DNA of 64,000 nucleotides from positions 2,238,501 through 2,302,500 of the forward strand of contig NZ_CP107968.1 in assembly GCF_036084755.1 (NCBI RefSeq), written 5' to 3'. The notes under the pieces are model-generated. The model was not told the origin of the DNA and did no database searches. It was given only the letters and a program-made list of their open reading frames with translations. Below, in pieces: positions 28,004-38,490 of the stretch (the stretch's first letter is position 1; every line of letters starts with the position of its first letter). The translations under genes were made by a program, and so were the position numbers. Origin of the DNA: Streptomyces sp. NBC_00370. GTDB lineage: Bacteria; Actinomycetota; Actinomycetes; Streptomycetales; Streptomycetaceae.

Positions 28004-28210
28004 TCGGTAAAGCCTTTCTGGGCCTAGCGCCGTGACCGGCGAGGTGCCTGTCAACAGCGGGTCCGGGGCGTGTGTGCGCTGGCCGGCCGGGAGCCCTCGT
28101 GTTTTCCGCGAGCGGTCGGGGACTGATGGCCAAGACGGCGAGCACGCGTGCCGGGGACCGCGACAGGGCGAGTTTCGCCGGGAGCGGGAACGGCACTAGG
28201 GACAGCGCGA

Positions 28211-28245
28211 GCCGGGACCCGCACCGTGCAGGTGCAGGCCCCGGC
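28211..28245 (-). terminator. Hairpin after the cold-shock gene
   Basis: A 14-bp stem (28211-28224 with 28232-28245) with two imperfect pairs, 24 bases after the csp stop on the minus strand. Confidence 0.6.
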
Positions 28246-28268
28246 TTACGAGGTACGCGTCCAGGCAA

Positions 28269-28472
28269 TTAGGCCGGGACGATGTTCTCCGCCTGCGGGC
28301 CCTTCTGGCCCTGCGTGACGTCGAACGAGACCTTCTGGCCCTCCTGGAGCTCGCGGAAGCCCTGGGTGGCGATGTTCGAGTAGTGGGCGAAGACGTCGGC
28401 GCCGCCGCCGTCCTGCTCAATGAAGCCGAAGCCCTTTTCCGAGTTGAACCACTTCACTGTGCCTGTAGCCAT
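28269..28472 (-). CDS. Cold-shock protein (CspA family)
   Basis: 67-residue single cold-shock domain that binds single-stranded RNA/DNA as an RNA chaperone. It opens [18 protein letters not shown] with RNP1 KGFGFI (13-18) and RNP2 VFAHY (27-31), and ends with the usual acidic/Gln segment. ATG 28472 has AGGAG six bases upstream. A 5' leader of around 130 bases with a stable stem-loop precedes it, suggesting post-transcriptional control as in other csp genes; whether this copy is cold-inducible or constitutive cannot be seen. Confidence 0.95.
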   Translation of the reverse strand: MATGTVKWFNSEKGFGFIEQDGGGADVFAHYSNIATQGFRELQEGQKVSFDVTQGQKGPQAENIVPA

Positions 28473-28572
28473 GTCATTCTCCTAAAACAGGTGCAGAGCC
28501 GGAAATCCGCACTTTACGAATTCCTCGTCGCCGCATTGAGCCCCATCCGGAGAAAACCGGCAGAAACAACAA

Positions 28573-28611
28573 TGCGCCTGAAGAGGAGAGGTAGCAATCC
28601 CGTCAGGCGCA
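28573..28611 (-). promoter_or_regulatory. Stem-loop in the csp leader
   Basis: Perfect 9-bp arms TGCGCCTGA (28573-28581) and TCAGGCGCA (28603-28611) with a 21-base loop, about 100 bases upstream of the csp ATG. It may be an RNA structure in the leader or, if transcription starts inside it, an operator. Confidence 0.45.
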
Positions 28612-28640
28612 CATAAAGTTCATGGGTACCAAAACTGCAA
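28612..28640 (-). promoter_or_regulatory. Putative csp promoter
   Basis: Minus-strand TTGCAG (28640-28635), 17-base spacer, TTTATG (28617-28612). The spacing is right and the -10 is fair; the predicted start falls at the edge of the stem-loop. The remainder of 28641-28822 shows no gene or other clear signal. Confidence 0.4.
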
Positions 28641-28822
28641 CGCAGTCAGCCTAGCATGCCCCGGCGGTGAATGACGGGCGGGGACACGCCGGTGATCCAC
28701 ATCCGTCGTCGTCGGTGCGCATCCGTCCACATGCCACGGCGCCTGCCGTCGTCCGGTCGGGGACTGGGGGCAGGCGCCGCGTCTTGCGGAGGGTCCGGAG
28801 GACGTCCCCCGGGCCGACACCG

Positions 28823-28842
28823 CCCGTACGCCTTTGTACGGG
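28823..28842 (-). terminator. Small hairpin after gltD
   Basis: CCCGTAC-GCCTTT-GTACGGG, a 7-bp stem 11 bases past the gltD stop. Confidence 0.55.
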
Positions 28843-28852
28843 ACGTCTTGTT

Positions 28853-30313
28853 TCAGACCATCATCGCGCGGTCCGTGGGCCTGATCGGGGCGTGCAGGTC
28901 GCTGGCCCCCGTCAGGTAGCTGTCGACGCCGCGCGCCGCCGAGCGGCCCTCGGCGATGGCCCACACGATCAGGGACTGGCCGCGGCCCGCGTCACCGGCA
29001 ACGTACACGCCGGGGACGTTGGTCGCGAAGTCGGCGTCCCGCGCGATGTTGCCGCGCCCGTCGAGTTCAAGGCCGAACTGCTCGACGAGTCCGTTGGACT
29101 GGTCGGTCCCGGTGAAGCCCATGGCGAGCGTGACCAGCTGCGCGGGGATCTTGCGCTCGGTGCCGCTCCGCGGGTCGAGCTTGCCGTCCTTGAACTGGAC
29201 CTCGGTGAGGTGCAGGTACTGGACGTTGCCGTCCTCGTCGCCCTCGAAGTGCGTGGTGGAGACGGAGTAGACCCGCTCACCGCCCTCCTCGTGCGCCGAG
29301 GTGACCTTGTAGAGCATCGGGAACGTCGGCCACGGCTGGTGGTCGGCGCGCGCGTCGCCGGGCCTGGGCATGATCTCCAGCTGGGTGACGGAGGCCGCGC
29401 CCTGGCGGTGGGCGGTGCCGACGCAGTCGGCGCCGGTGTCGCCGCCGCCGATGACCACGACGTGCTTGCCCGCCGCGTTGATCGGGGAGACCGTGAGGTC
29501 GCCCTCCTGCACCTTGTTGGACGGCGGCAGGTACTCCATCGCGAAGTGGATGCCGTTCAGCTCCCGGCCCGGGACCGGCAGGTCGCGCGAGACGGTGGCG
29601 CCGGCGGCGATGACGACGGCGTCGTACCGCTTGCGCAGCTTCGCGGCGTTCACGTCACGGCCGACCTCGACCTCGGTGCGGAACTTGGTCCCCTCGGCGC
29701 GCATCTGCTCGATGCGGCGGTTGATGTGGGACTTCTCCATCTTGAACTCGGGGATGCCGTAGCGCAGCAGTCCGCCGATACGGTCGGCGCGCTCGTACAC
29801 GGCGACGGTGTGTCCGGCCCTGGTGAGCTGCTGGGCGGCGGCGAGTCCCGCGGGGCCCGAGCCGATGACGGCGACGGTCTTGCCGGACAGCCGCTCGGGG
29901 GGCTGCGGGGTGACGTCGCCGCTCTCCCACGCCTTATCGATGATGGAGACTTCGACGTTCTTGATGGTGACGGCGGGCTGGTTGATGGACAGCACGCACG
30001 CCGACTCGCAGGGCGCGGGGCACAGCCGCCCGGTGAACTCGGGGAAGTTGTTGGTGGCGTGCAGCCGCTCTATGGCCGCCTGCCAGTCCTCCCGGTACGC
30101 GTAGTCGTTCCACTCGGGGATCAGGTTGCCCAGCGGACAGCCCTGGTGGCAGAACGGGATGCCGCAGTCCATGCAGCGCCCGGCCTGCTTGCTGATGATC
30201 GGGAGCAGCGAGCCGGGAACGTAGACCTCGTTCCAGTCCTTGACGCGCTCCTCGACCGGGCGGGAGGTGGCGATTTCCCGCCCGGTGGTGAGAAAGCCCT
30301 TCGGGTCAGCCAT
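28853..30313 (-). CDS. gltD: Glutamate synthase (NADPH) small subunit
   Basis: 486-residue beta subunit passing electrons from NADPH to GltB. The N-terminal Fe-S domain has [18 protein letters not shown] and [11 protein letters not shown] (two 4Fe-4S cluster ligand sets), followed by an FAD site ([15 protein letters not shown]), an NADPH site ([12 protein letters not shown]) and the late [13 protein letters not shown] motif that closes on FAD. Its ATG overlaps the end of gltB by 8 bases, so the subunits are translationally coupled. It makes glutamate from 2-oxoglutarate and glutamine in the GS-GOGAT cycle. Confidence 0.97.
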   Translation of the reverse strand: MADPKGFLTTGREIATSRPVEERVKDWNEVYVPGSLLPIISKQAGRCMDCGIPFCHQGCPLGNLIPEWNDYAYREDWQAAIERLHATNNFPEFTGRLCPAPCESACVLSINQPAVTIKNVEVSIIDKAWESGDVTPQPPERLSGKTVAVIGSGPAGLAAAQQLTRAGHTVAVYERADRIGGLLRYGIPEFKMEKSHINRRIEQMRAEGTKFRTEVEVGRDVNAAKLRKRYDAVVIAAGATVSRDLPVPGRELNGIHFAMEYLPPSNKVQEGDLTVSPINAAGKHVVVIGGGDTGADCVGTAHRQGAASVTQLEIMPRPGDARADHQPWPTFPMLYKVTSAHEEGGERVYSVSTTHFEGDEDGNVQYLHLTEVQFKDGKLDPRSGTERKIPAQLVTLAMGFTGTDQSNGLVEQFGLELDGRGNIARDADFATNVPGVYVAGDAGRGQSLIVWAIAEGRSAARGVDSYLTGASDLHAPIRPTDRAMMV

Positions 30314-33300
30314 TGGTCGCCGCCTCCATCATCTTCTCGGTGGTCTCGGTCTCGGAGAGTCCGGCCAGCTCGGCGGCGTCCTTGGCGGCGAGCACTGCCT
30401 TGTACGTAGTGGGGATGATCTTGCTGAAGCGGGTGACGGCGGTGTCCCAGTCGTCGAGCAGCCGCCCGGCGACGGTGGAGGCCGTCTCCTCCTGGTGGCG
30501 GCGTACCGCCTCGTGCAGCCACTCCTGGTCCGCGTCGTCCAGCGGGCCGACGGCCGACAGGTTCCCGGAGTTGACGTTGTCCGGGTCGAGGTCGATGACG
30601 TAGGCGATACCGCCGGACATGCCGGCCGCGAAGTTGCGTCCGGTCTCGCCGAGTACGACGGCGTGGCCGCCGGTCATGTACTCGCAGCCGTGGTCGCCGA
30701 CGCCTTCGGCGACCACCGTGGCGCCGGAGTTGCGGACGCAGAACCGCTCGCCTGTCCTGCCGCGCAGGAACAGCTCGCCGCCGGTGGCGCCGTAGGCGAT
30801 GGTGTTGCCCGCGATGGTCGAGTACTCGGCGAGGTGGTCGGCGCCGCGGTCGGGCCGTACGACGACCCGGCCGCCGGACAGGCCCTTGCCGACGTAGTCG
30901 TTGGCGTCGCCTTCGAGCCGCAGGGTCACTCCGTGCGGCAGGAAGGCGCCGAAGGACTGGCCGGCCGAGCCGGTGAAGGTGATGTCGATGGTGTCGTCGG
31001 GCAGTCCCGCGCCGCCGAACCTCTTCGTCACCTCGTGGCCCAGCATCGTGCCGACGGTGCGGTTGATGTTGCGGATGGCGATCTGCGCGCGCACCGGCTG
31101 GGCCGCCTCGGCGCTCTCGGCGCCCAGGGCGTCGGCGGCGAGCTTGATCAGCTCGTTGTCGAGGGCCTTGCCCAGGCCGTGGTCCTGCTCGGTGGTGCGG
31201 TGGCGTGCGGTGCCCTCGCCGAGCAGCGGCACGTGGAAGAGCGGGCGCAGGTCGAGGCCCTGGGCCTTCCAGTGGTTGAGCGCCCGCTCGGTGTCGAGGA
31301 GCTCGGCGCGTCCCACGGCCTCTTCGAGGGTGCGGAAGCCCAGCTCGGCGAGGAGTTCGCGGACCTCTTCGGCGATGAACTCGAAGAAGTTGACGATGTA
31401 CTCGGCCTTGCCGGTGAACCGCTCCCGCAGGACCGGGTTCTGGGTGGCGATGCCGACGGGACAGGTGTCGAGATGACAGACGCGCATCATGACGCAGCCC
31501 GAGACGACGAGCGGCGCCGTCGCGAAGCCGAACTCCTCGGCGCCCAGCAGGGCGGCGATGACGACGTCACGGCCGGTCTTGAGCTGGCCGTCGGTCTGCA
31601 CGACGATGCGGTCGCGCAGCCCGTTGAGCAGCAGCGTCTGCTGGGTCTCGGCGAGGCCCAGCTCCCAGGGGCCGCCCGCGTGCTTGAGTGAGGTGAGCGG
31701 GGAGGCGCCCGTGCCGCCGTCGTGGCCCGAGATGAGCACCACGTCGGCGTGTGCCTTGGAGACACCGGCGGCGACGGTGCCGACGCCGACCTCGGAGACC
31801 AGCTTCACGTGGATGCGGGCCTGCGGGTTGGCGTTCTTCAGGTCGTGGATCAGCTGGGCGAGATCCTCGATGGAGTAGATGTCGTGGTGCGGCGGCGGGG
31901 AGATCAGGCCGACGCCCGGGGTGGAGTGCCGGGTCTTGGCGACCCACGGGTAGACCTTGTGTCCGGGCAGCTGGCCGCCCTCGCCGGGCTTGGCGCCCTG
32001 CGCCATCTTGATCTGGATGTCGTCGGCGTTGACCAGGTATTCGCTGGTGACGCCGAACCGTCCGGAGGCGACCTGCTTGATCGACGAGCGGCGCTTCGGG
32101 TCGTACAGCCGGTCGGCGTCCTCGCCGCCCTCGCCGGTGTTGGACTTGCCGCCGAGCTGGTTCATGGCGACGGCCATGGTCTCGTGCGCCTCTTGGGAGA
32201 TCGAGCCGTACGACATGGCGCCGGTGGAGAAGCGCTTGACGATCTCCGAGACCGGCTCGACCTCGTCGATGGAGATCGGCTCGCGCGCCGAGGCGAAGTT
32301 GAACAGGCCGCGCAGCGTCATCAGCCGCTCGGACTGCTCGTTGACCCGGTCGGTGTACTTCTTGAAGATGTCGTAGCGGCGCGAGCGCGCGGCGTGCTGG
32401 AGCCGGAAGACCGTCTCGGGGTCGAAGAGGTGCGGCTCGCCCTCGCGGCGCCACTGGTACTCGCCGCCGATGTCGAGCTTGCGGTGGCTCGCGGAGATCC
32501 CGGAGGCGGGGTAGCCCTTGGCGTGCCGGGCCGCGACCTCCTGGGCGACGACGTCGAGTCCCGCTCCGCCGATCTTGGTGGTGGTGCCGGAGAAGTACCG
32601 CTCGACGAACTCCTCGTCCAGGCCGACGGCCTCGAAGACCTGGGCGCCCCGGTAGGAGGCGACGGTCGAGATGCCCATCTTGGACATGACCTTCAGGACG
32701 CCCTTGCCGAGCGCGTAGATCAGGTTGCGGATGGCCTGCTCGGGCTCCAGGCCCTCGATGAACGTGCCGGCGCGCACCAGGTCCTCGACGGACTCCATCG
32801 CGAGGTACGGGTTGACGGCGGCGGCGCCGAAGCCGATGAGCAGCGCGACGTGGTGCACCTCGCGCACGTCGCCGGCCTCGACGAGCAGCCCCACCTGGGT
32901 GCGCTGCTTGGTGCGGATGAGGTGGTGGTGCACGGCGGCGGTGAGCAGCAGGGACGGGATCGGGGCGTGCTCGGCGTCGGAGTGCCGGTCGGAGAGCACG
33001 ATGATCCGGGCGCCGGACTCCAGCGCCTCGTCGGTCTCGGCGCAGATCTCGTCGATACGCGCGGCGAGCGTCTCGCCGCCGCCGTTGACGCGGTAGAGAC
33101 CGGAGAGCGTGGCGGCTTTCATGCCGGGCATGTCGCCGTCCGCGTTTATGTGCACGAGCTTGGCCAGCTCGTCGTTGTCGATCACCGGGAACGGCAGGGT
33201 GACACTGCGGCAGGACGCGGCCGTCGGCTCCAGCAGGTTGCCCTGCGGGCCGAGGGACGAGCGCAGCGAGGTGACCAGCTCTTCCCTGATGGCGTCCAGC

Positions 33301-34865
33301 GGCGGGTTGGTGACCTGCGCGAACAGCTGGGTGAAGTAGTCGAAGAGCAGCCGGGGGCGGGCGGAGATCGCCGCGATGGGCGAGTCGGTGCCCATGGAGC
33401 CGATCGGCTCGGCGCCCGCGCGTGCCATCGGGGCGAGCAGGACGCGCAGCTCTTCCTCGGTGTAGCCGAAGGTCTGCTGGCGGCGGGTGACCGAGGCGTG
33501 GGTGTGCACGATGTGCTCGCGCTCGGGCAGGTCCTCCAGCTCGATCTCGCCGGTCGCCAGCCATTCCTCGTACGGCTTCTCGGCGGCGAGGGTCGCCTTG
33601 ATCTCGTCGTCCTCGATGATGCGGTGCTCGACGGTGTCGACGAGGAACATCCGGCCCGGCTGGAGGCGGCCCTTGCGGACGACCTTGGCGGGGTCGATGT
33701 CGAGGACGCCGACCTCGGAGGAGAGGACGACGAGGCCGTCGTCGGTGACCCAGTAGCGTCCCGGGCGCAGCCCGTTGCGGTCGAGCACGGCGCCGACCTG
33801 CGTGCCGTCGGTGAAGGTGACGCAGGCGGGGCCGTCCCACGGCTCCATCATCGTGGCGTGGTACTGGTAGAACGCCCGCCGGGCCGGGTCCATGGAGTCG
33901 TGGTTCTCCCACGCCTCGGGGACCATCATCAGCACCGAGTGCGGCAGCGAACGGCCACCGAGGTGGAGCAGTTCCAGGACCTCGTCGAAGGACGCGGAGT
34001 CGGAGGCGTCGGGGGTGCAGAGCGGGAAGATCCGCTCCAGCTTCTCGGGGCCGAAGAGGTCGGAGCCCAGCTGGGACTCGCGGGCCTTCATCCAGTTCCG
34101 GTTGCCCTTGACCGTGTTGATCTCGCCGTTGTGCGCGACGAAGCGGTACGGGTGGGCGAGCGGCCAGCTCGGGAAGGTGTTGGTGGAGAAGCGGGAGTGG
34201 ACCAGCGCGATGGCCGTGGCGAACCGGCGGTCGGACAGGTCGGGGAAGAACGGCTCCAGCTGGCCGGTGGTGAGCATGCCCTTGTAGACGATCGTCCGGG
34301 CGGAGAGCGAGGGGAAGTACACCCCGGCCTCCCGCTCGGTGCGCTTGCGCAGCAGGAACGCCTTGCGGTCGAGGGCGATGCCGGTGCTCGTGCCGTCGGC
34401 GACGAAGAGCTGGCGGAATACCGGCATCGTCGCGCGGGCGATGGAGCCGAGCATCTGCGGGGCGACGGGGACGTCGCGCCAGCCGAGGACCGTCAGGCCC
34501 TCCTCGACGGCGATCGTCTCGATCTGTGAGACGGCGTCCTCGTAGTCGACCGCGGGCAGGAAGGCGATGCCGACGGCGTACGAGCCTGCCTCGGGCAGCT
34601 CGAATTCCGTGACCTCGCGGAAGAAGGCGTCCGGCACCTGGAGCAGGATTCCGGCGCCGTCGCCGGAGTCGGGCTCGGAGCCTGTGGCGCCGCGGTGTTC
34701 GAGATTGCGCAGTACGGTCAGCGCCTGCTCGACCAGGGCGTGGCCGGCTACACCGGTGAGGGTGGCCACGAACCCGACGCCACAGGCGTCGTGCTCGTTA
34801 CGGGGGTCGTACATCCCTTGCGGGGCGGGGCGACCGTCCATGGGCGACCAGGCGTGGGAACGCAT
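30306..34865 (-). CDS. gltB: Glutamate synthase (NADPH) large subunit
   Basis: 1519-residue alpha subunit. A 27-residue propeptide precedes Cys28 ([15 protein letters not shown]), the N-terminal nucleophile of the class II glutamine amidotransferase domain. Then follow the central domain, the FMN synthase domain with the 3Fe-4S ligands in [16 protein letters not shown], and the C-terminal GXGXG beta-helix ([23 protein letters not shown]). ATG 34865 has GGGAG close upstream. The length matches the family. Ammonia channelling from Gln to 2-oxoglutarate occurs between the two active sites. Confidence 0.97.
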   Translation of the reverse strand: MRSHAWSPMDGRPAPQGMYDPRNEHDACGVGFVATLTGVAGHALVEQALTVLRNLEHRGATGSEPDSGDGAGILLQVPDAFFREVTEFELPEAGSYAVGIAFLPAVDYEDAVSQIETIAVEEGLTVLGWRDVPVAPQMLGSIARATMPVFRQLFVADGTSTGIALDRKAFLLRKRTEREAGVYFPSLSARTIVYKGMLTTGQLEPFFPDLSDRRFATAIALVHSRFSTNTFPSWPLAHPYRFVAHNGEINTVKGNRNWMKARESQLGSDLFGPEKLERIFPLCTPDASDSASFDEVLELLHLGGRSLPHSVLMMVPEAWENHDSMDPARRAFYQYHATMMEPWDGPACVTFTDGTQVGAVLDRNGLRPGRYWVTDDGLVVLSSEVGVLDIDPAKVVRKGRLQPGRMFLVDTVEHRIIEDDEIKATLAAEKPYEEWLATGEIELEDLPEREHIVHTHASVTRRQQTFGYTEEELRVLLAPMARAGAEPIGSMGTDSPIAAISARPRLLFDYFTQLFAQVTNPPLDAIREELVTSLRSSLGPQGNLLEPTAASCRSVTLPFPVIDNDELAKLVHINADGDMPGMKAATLSGLYRVNGGGETLAARIDEICAETDEALESGARIIVLSDRHSDAEHAPIPSLLLTAAVHHHLIRTKQRTQVGLLVEAGDVREVHHVALLIGFGAAAVNPYLAMESVEDLVRAGTFIEGLEPEQAIRNLIYALGKGVLKVMSKMGISTVASYRGAQVFEAVGLDEEFVERYFSGTTTKIGGAGLDVVAQEVAARHAKGYPASGISASHRKLDIGGEYQWRREGEPHLFDPETVFRLQHAARSRRYDIFKKYTDRVNEQSERLMTLRGLFNFASAREPISIDEVEPVSEIVKRFSTGAMSYGSISQEAHETMAVAMNQLGGKSNTGEGGEDADRLYDPKRRSSIKQVASGRFGVTSEYLVNADDIQIKMAQGAKPGEGGQLPGHKVYPWVAKTRHSTPGVGLISPPPHHDIYSIEDLAQLIHDLKNANPQARIHVKLVSEVGVGTVAAGVSKAHADVVLISGHDGGTGASPLTSLKHAGGPWELGLAETQQTLLLNGLRDRIVVQTDGQLKTGRDVVIAALLGAEEFGFATAPLVVSGCVMMRVCHLDTCPVGIATQNPVLRERFTGKAEYIVNFFEFIAEEVRELLAELGFRTLEEAVGRAELLDTERALNHWKAQGLDLRPLFHVPLLGEGTARHRTTEQDHGLGKALDNELIKLAADALGAESAEAAQPVRAQIAIRNINRTVGTMLGHEVTKRFGGAGLPDDTIDITFTGSAGQSFGAFLPHGVTLRLEGDANDYVGKGLSGGRVVVRPDRGADHLAEYSTIAGNTIAYGATGGELFLRGRTGERFCVRNSGATVVAEGVGDHGCEYMTGGHAVVLGETGRNFAAGMSGGIAYVIDLDPDNVNSGNLSAVGPLDDADQEWLHEAVRRHQEETASTVAGRLLDDWDTAVTRFSKIIPTTYKAVLAAKDAAELAGLSETETTEKMMEAATNG

Positions 34866-35231
34866 CGGCTCTCCCGTCGTCGTCGTGGCATATGCAATAA
34901 CCGAGGGACGACGTTGGCCCTCCAAGAAATTTCGAGCAGGTTACATGATGGGACACTTCTCAGGAAGCGGATAAGTCATTCCAACATGCGGACACCGCAT
35001 CGCGGTGGAGGTGGCTCAAAGTCTGGACAGATCGTCGTCCGCCCGGGCGCGGGCCTCGTTGCCCGTAGCGCCTACGGGTCATGCCCGGTCATCGCGGAGT
35101 CGAAACCGCCGTGTAACAGGTCTGTCCGAGGCGCCTGCCATAGTGTCCCACCCGCACGCCCCCATCGCGCAGGGACGTGCGTCACAGCAGGTCATCGCGG
35201 TGTGCGCGGATGCCGGGCGGACGGCGACGGA
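34866..35231. other. 366-bp non-coding region upstream of gltB
   Basis: It separates gltB from the VIT gene, both on the minus strand. On the minus strand TTCCTG, 17 bases, then TAACCT (near 34945) could be a gltB promoter. I see no convincing GlnR box, no gene and no strong terminator for the VIT gene. Confidence 0.4.
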
Positions 35232-35984
35232 TCAGACGGCGGCGCCGAACAGCGCCCCGAGTCCGTAGGTCAGCGCGGCGGCGGCCCCGCCGAGCAGAAG
35301 CTGCCGGAGCCCGCTGTACCACCAGCTGCGTGCCGTTACGCGGGCGACCAGCGCGCCGCAGGTGAAGAGGCCGACCAGCGCCAGCAGCAGGGCGGGCCAC
35401 AGCTGGGTCGCGCCCAGCAGGTACGGCAGTACGGGCAGCAGGGCGCCCAGCGCGAACGAACCGAACGACGACACGGCAGCGACGGTCGGTGACGGCAGGT
35501 CGTCGGGGTCGACCCCCAGCTCCTCGCGGGCGTGGATCTCCAGGGCCTGCTCGGGGTCGGCGGACAGCTGCTCGGCGACCCGCAGGGCCAGCTCGGGCTC
35601 CACCCCGCGCGACTCGTAGAGCGCGGCCAGCTCGGCCAGCTCGTCGTCGGGGTGTCTGCGCAGTTCCGTGCGCTCCACCTCCAGCTCCGCCTGGACCAGC
35701 TCGCGCTGCGAGGCCACCGAGGTGTACTCCCCCGCGGCCATCGAGAAGGCGCCGGCCGCGAGCCCGGCGAGGCCGGTGATCACGATGGTGTGCCGCGAGA
35801 CGTCACCGCCGGCGACGCCGGTCATCAGGGCCAGGTTGGAGACGAGCCCGTCCATGGCGCCGAACACGGCGGGGCGGAGCCAGCCGCCGGTCACGTCGCG
35901 GTGGGTGTGCTGGTCGTGGTGGGCCGGCTGCGGCGCCTCCTGCGCTGTTCCGCGCGGCGTCGCTTCCGGTTCGGTGACGGTCAT
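35232..35984 (-). CDS. VIT1/CCC1-family iron or manganese transporter
   Basis: 250-residue membrane protein. The first helix pair has RPAVFGAMDGLVSNLALMTGV and AAGAFSMAAGEYTSVASQRE, the hallmark of the family; the charged cytosolic segment at about 95-160 (RTELRRHPDDELAELAALYE) corresponds to the metal-binding domain; three more helices close the fold. The His-rich N-terminus (HHDQHTH) may aid metal binding. ATG 35984 follows GGGGAG by eight bases. It likely exports or stores Fe2+/Mn2+; which metal is unknown. Divergent from the hydrolase gene at 36167. Confidence 0.9.
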   Translation of the reverse strand: MTVTEPEATPRGTAQEAPQPAHHDQHTHRDVTGGWLRPAVFGAMDGLVSNLALMTGVAGGDVSRHTIVITGLAGLAAGAFSMAAGEYTSVASQRELVQAELEVERTELRRHPDDELAELAALYESRGVEPELALRVAEQLSADPEQALEIHAREELGVDPDDLPSPTVAAVSSFGSFALGALLPVLPYLLGATQLWPALLLALVGLFTCGALVARVTARSWWYSGLRQLLLGGAAAALTYGLGALFGAAV

Positions 35985-36166
35985 GGTTCTGCTCCCCTTC
36001 GGCGACGTACACAGCACGGTCGAAAGTACGCACGAAAAACCGTCCCCGCCAGCAAGGAAAGCCTGCCTAACCAGCGGGTTCCGGCCCTGAGCGCGGTCGG
36101 GGGTACGGGGAACTCGCCGGGGTCCGCAGCGCCGCGCGACCACCCGCCCCGGTGGACAATTCGGAC

Positions 36167-37330
36167 ATGACGACGCACCCGCCCTCACCGGGGCCCACGC
36201 TCGACGACCGGATCGCCGGCTGCCTGATCGGCGCGGCCGTCGGTGACGCGCTCGGCGGTCCCGTCGAGGGCCACACCCCCGAGCAGATCACCGAGCGGCA
36301 CGGCGGCCCGGTCACCGGCATCGTCGGACCGTGGGACGACGACTGGCGCACGGCCAGGCCCGTCGCGCCATACCACAAGGGCGACGGACACGTCACGGAC
36401 GACACCCTGATGACCCACGCGCTGGTCAGGGTCTACGAGACGGTACGGGGCCACCTCGACGCCTACGCGGTCGCCGACCACCTCGTCCCCGAGCTGATGA
36501 CCACCCCGCGCTGGATCCCGGAGCTGGAGGCCGAGGCACTGCCGCTCCAGCGGATCTTCCTCGCCGAGAAGTGGATCGTGGCCCGGCTGCACTACGGCCA
36601 TGTCGACCCGCGCGAGGCGGGCAGCGGCAACATCGTCAACTGCGGCGCGGCCATGTACATGGCGCCCGTCGGGCTGGTCAACGCCGCCCATCCGCAGGCC
36701 GCGTACGCGGAGGCGCTGGAGGTCGCGGCCCCGCACCAGTCGTCGTACGGGCGCGAGGCGGCCGGGGTGTTCGCGGCGGCCGTCGCCGCCGCGTGTCTGC
36801 CGGGCGCGACGCCCGCCACGGTCGTCGAGACCTGTCTGGCGCTCGCCAAGGACGGCACCCGCGCCGCGATCGAGGCCGTGTGCGACGTGGCGTCCAGGCA
36901 CCGGGACGCGGAGTCGGCGGTGCGCGGGCTGCGCGCGGCGGTCGCCCCGTTCGACACGGTGGGCCCCGACTACCGCGCGCCGTCGCTCGGCGCCCGGCGG
37001 CCCTCCCGGCTGCACGCGATCGAGGAGCTGCCGGTGGCGCTCGGGATGCTGCTGATCGGCGCGGGCGACTACCGCCGTACGGTCCTCGGCTCGGTCAACT
37101 ACGGCAGGGACTGCGACTCCATCGCCACGATGAGCGGCGCGCTCGCCGGGGCGCTGGGCGGCGAGGCGGCCGTCCCCGCCGACTGGGCGAAGCGGGTGGG
37201 CGAGGCGAGCCGGCTCGATCTGCGCGGCCCGGCGCTGGCGCTGGCGGCCGTGGCGCGCGAGGTCTTCGCCCAGGACACGGCGGGCCGCCGGGCCCACGAG
37301 ACGGCCTTCGCCGCCCTGACGCGAGGGTGA
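36167..37330 (+). CDS. ADP-ribosylglycohydrolase family protein
   Basis: 387-residue DraG/ARH-type hydrolase that removes ADP-ribose from proteins or small molecules. Metal-binding motifs: GAAVGDALGGPVEG near residue 22, TDDTLM near 79, and GRDCDSIATMSGALAGA near the C-terminus. The all-alpha architecture and length fit ARH rather than macrodomain enzymes. ATG 36167 has no clear ribosome-binding site; GTG 36152 is an alternative. No ADP-ribosyltransferase partner is seen nearby, so the substrate is unknown. Confidence 0.88.
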   Translation: MTTHPPSPGPTLDDRIAGCLIGAAVGDALGGPVEGHTPEQITERHGGPVTGIVGPWDDDWRTARPVAPYHKGDGHVTDDTLMTHALVRVYETVRGHLDAYAVADHLVPELMTTPRWIPELEAEALPLQRIFLAEKWIVARLHYGHVDPREAGSGNIVNCGAAMYMAPVGLVNAAHPQAAYAEALEVAAPHQSSYGREAAGVFAAAVAAACLPGATPATVVETCLALAKDGTRAAIEAVCDVASRHRDAESAVRGLRAAVAPFDTVGPDYRAPSLGARRPSRLHAIEELPVALGMLLIGAGDYRRTVLGSVNYGRDCDSIATMSGALAGALGGEAAVPADWAKRVGEASRLDLRGPALALAAVAREVFAQDTAGRRAHETAFAALTRG

Positions 37331-37335
37331 CAAAC

Positions 37336-37375
37336 GCCGGGGCCGCCGGACCTGGATCAGGTCGGCGGCCCCGGC
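37336..37375. terminator. Bidirectional terminator between the glycohydrolase gene and lgt
   Basis: Long GC-rich stem (37336-37354 with 37358-37375) with one bulge and a 3-base loop, between two convergent genes. Confidence 0.8.
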
Positions 37376-37409
37376 GGCCCTGCGGAACGTGCGGTGTGCG
37401 CCCGGCCGG

Positions 37410-38420
37410 TCAGGTCTTCTTCAGCGTGGTGGCGCCGGCCGGCTTGGCCTTGCCGTCGTCGCCCTCGTCGTCCTTCGGACCCGCGTCCTCGGGCTCGTCG
37501 GCCTTCGAGCCCGCTTCCTTGGGAGCGCCGTCCTTCGGCTCCGTGTCCTTGGAGTCCGCGTCCTTCGAGTCCGTGTCCTTCGGGTCGCCGGACGTCACGC
37601 CGTCCGCCGCGGCCGGTTCGACGATCTCTTCTCGGCCCGGGCGGATCTTCGAGGAGACCACGATGTAGACGACCGCCAGGACGAAGATGATCCCGGCCGT
37701 CCAGTCGTTCAGCCGGACACCGAGGATGTGGTGGGCGTCGTCGACGCGCATGTACTCGATCCAGGCCCTGCCCACACAGTACGAGGCGACGTAGAGGGCG
37801 AAGGCCCTGCCGTGGCCGAGCTTGAACCTGCGGTCGGCCCAGATGACGAGCAGCGCGACGAGCACGCACCACAGCGACTCGTACAGGAAGGTCGGGTGGT
37901 AGAGCCCGGCTTCCCTGTTCGGACCCGCGCTGATCTTCAGCGCCCAGGGCAGATCGGTCTTCTTGCCGTACAGCTCCTGGTTGAACCAGTTGCCCCAGCG
38001 GCCGATGGCCTGCGCGAAGGCGATGGCCGGGGCCAGTGCGTCGGCCCACGCCGGCAGCGGGATGCCCCGCCTGCGGCAGCCGATCCACGCGCCGACGGCG
38101 CCGAAGGCGATCGCTCCCCAGATGCCCAGGCCGCCCTGCCAGATCTTGAAGGCGTCGACCCAGTCCTCACCGCTCTTGAAGTACAGCTCGTAGTCGGTGA
38201 TCACGTGGTAGAGCCGGCCGCCGACCAGGCCGAAGGGCACCGCCCAGACGGCGATGTCGGCGACCGTCCCTGCTTTGCCGCCCCGGTCGATCCAGCGCCT
38301 GCCGCCGTACCAGACGGCGACGAAGACCCCGATGATGATGCAGAACGCATAGCCGCGCAGCGGAAGTGGTCCGAGATGGATCACTCCGGTCGACGGGCTG
38401 GGAATGTAGGCAAGTTCCAT
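37410..38420 (-). CDS. lgt: Prolipoprotein diacylglyceryl transferase
   Basis: 336-residue membrane enzyme that attaches diacylglycerol to the lipobox Cys of pre-lipoproteins such as LivJ. About seven hydrophobic segments lead through the Lgt signature IGRWGNWFNQELYG and RPTFLYES-like region (HPTFLYESLW). After the last helix a 60-residue hydrophilic tail, rich in Asp/Lys/Pro, repeats units like DSKD and EPKD; streptomycete Lgt proteins often carry such tails. It follows the DsbA-like gene by 70 bases on the same strand. Confidence 0.95.
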   Translation of the reverse strand: MELAYIPSPSTGVIHLGPLPLRGYAFCIIIGVFVAVWYGGRRWIDRGGKAGTVADIAVWAVPFGLVGGRLYHVITDYELYFKSGEDWVDAFKIWQGGLGIWGAIAFGAVGAWIGCRRRGIPLPAWADALAPAIAFAQAIGRWGNWFNQELYGKKTDLPWALKISAGPNREAGLYHPTFLYESLWCVLVALLVIWADRRFKLGHGRAFALYVASYCVGRAWIEYMRVDDAHHILGVRLNDWTAGIIFVLAVVYIVVSSKIRPGREEIVEPAAADGVTSGDPKDTDSKDADSKDTEPKDGAPKEAGSKADEPEDAGPKDDEGDDGKAKPAGATTLKKT

Positions 38421-38490
38421 GGCAGAACCGACGCTACCGTGCCGGGCGGGAGGTACGGCAACCCGCCCGGCAACGTCTGGATAACGAGCG

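Noticed and set aside
34866..35000. Possible GlnR box upstream of gltB (GTTAC...GGACA)
   Set aside because: The second half-site does not match GnAAC with six-base spacing, so nitrogen control by GlnR is not supported here.
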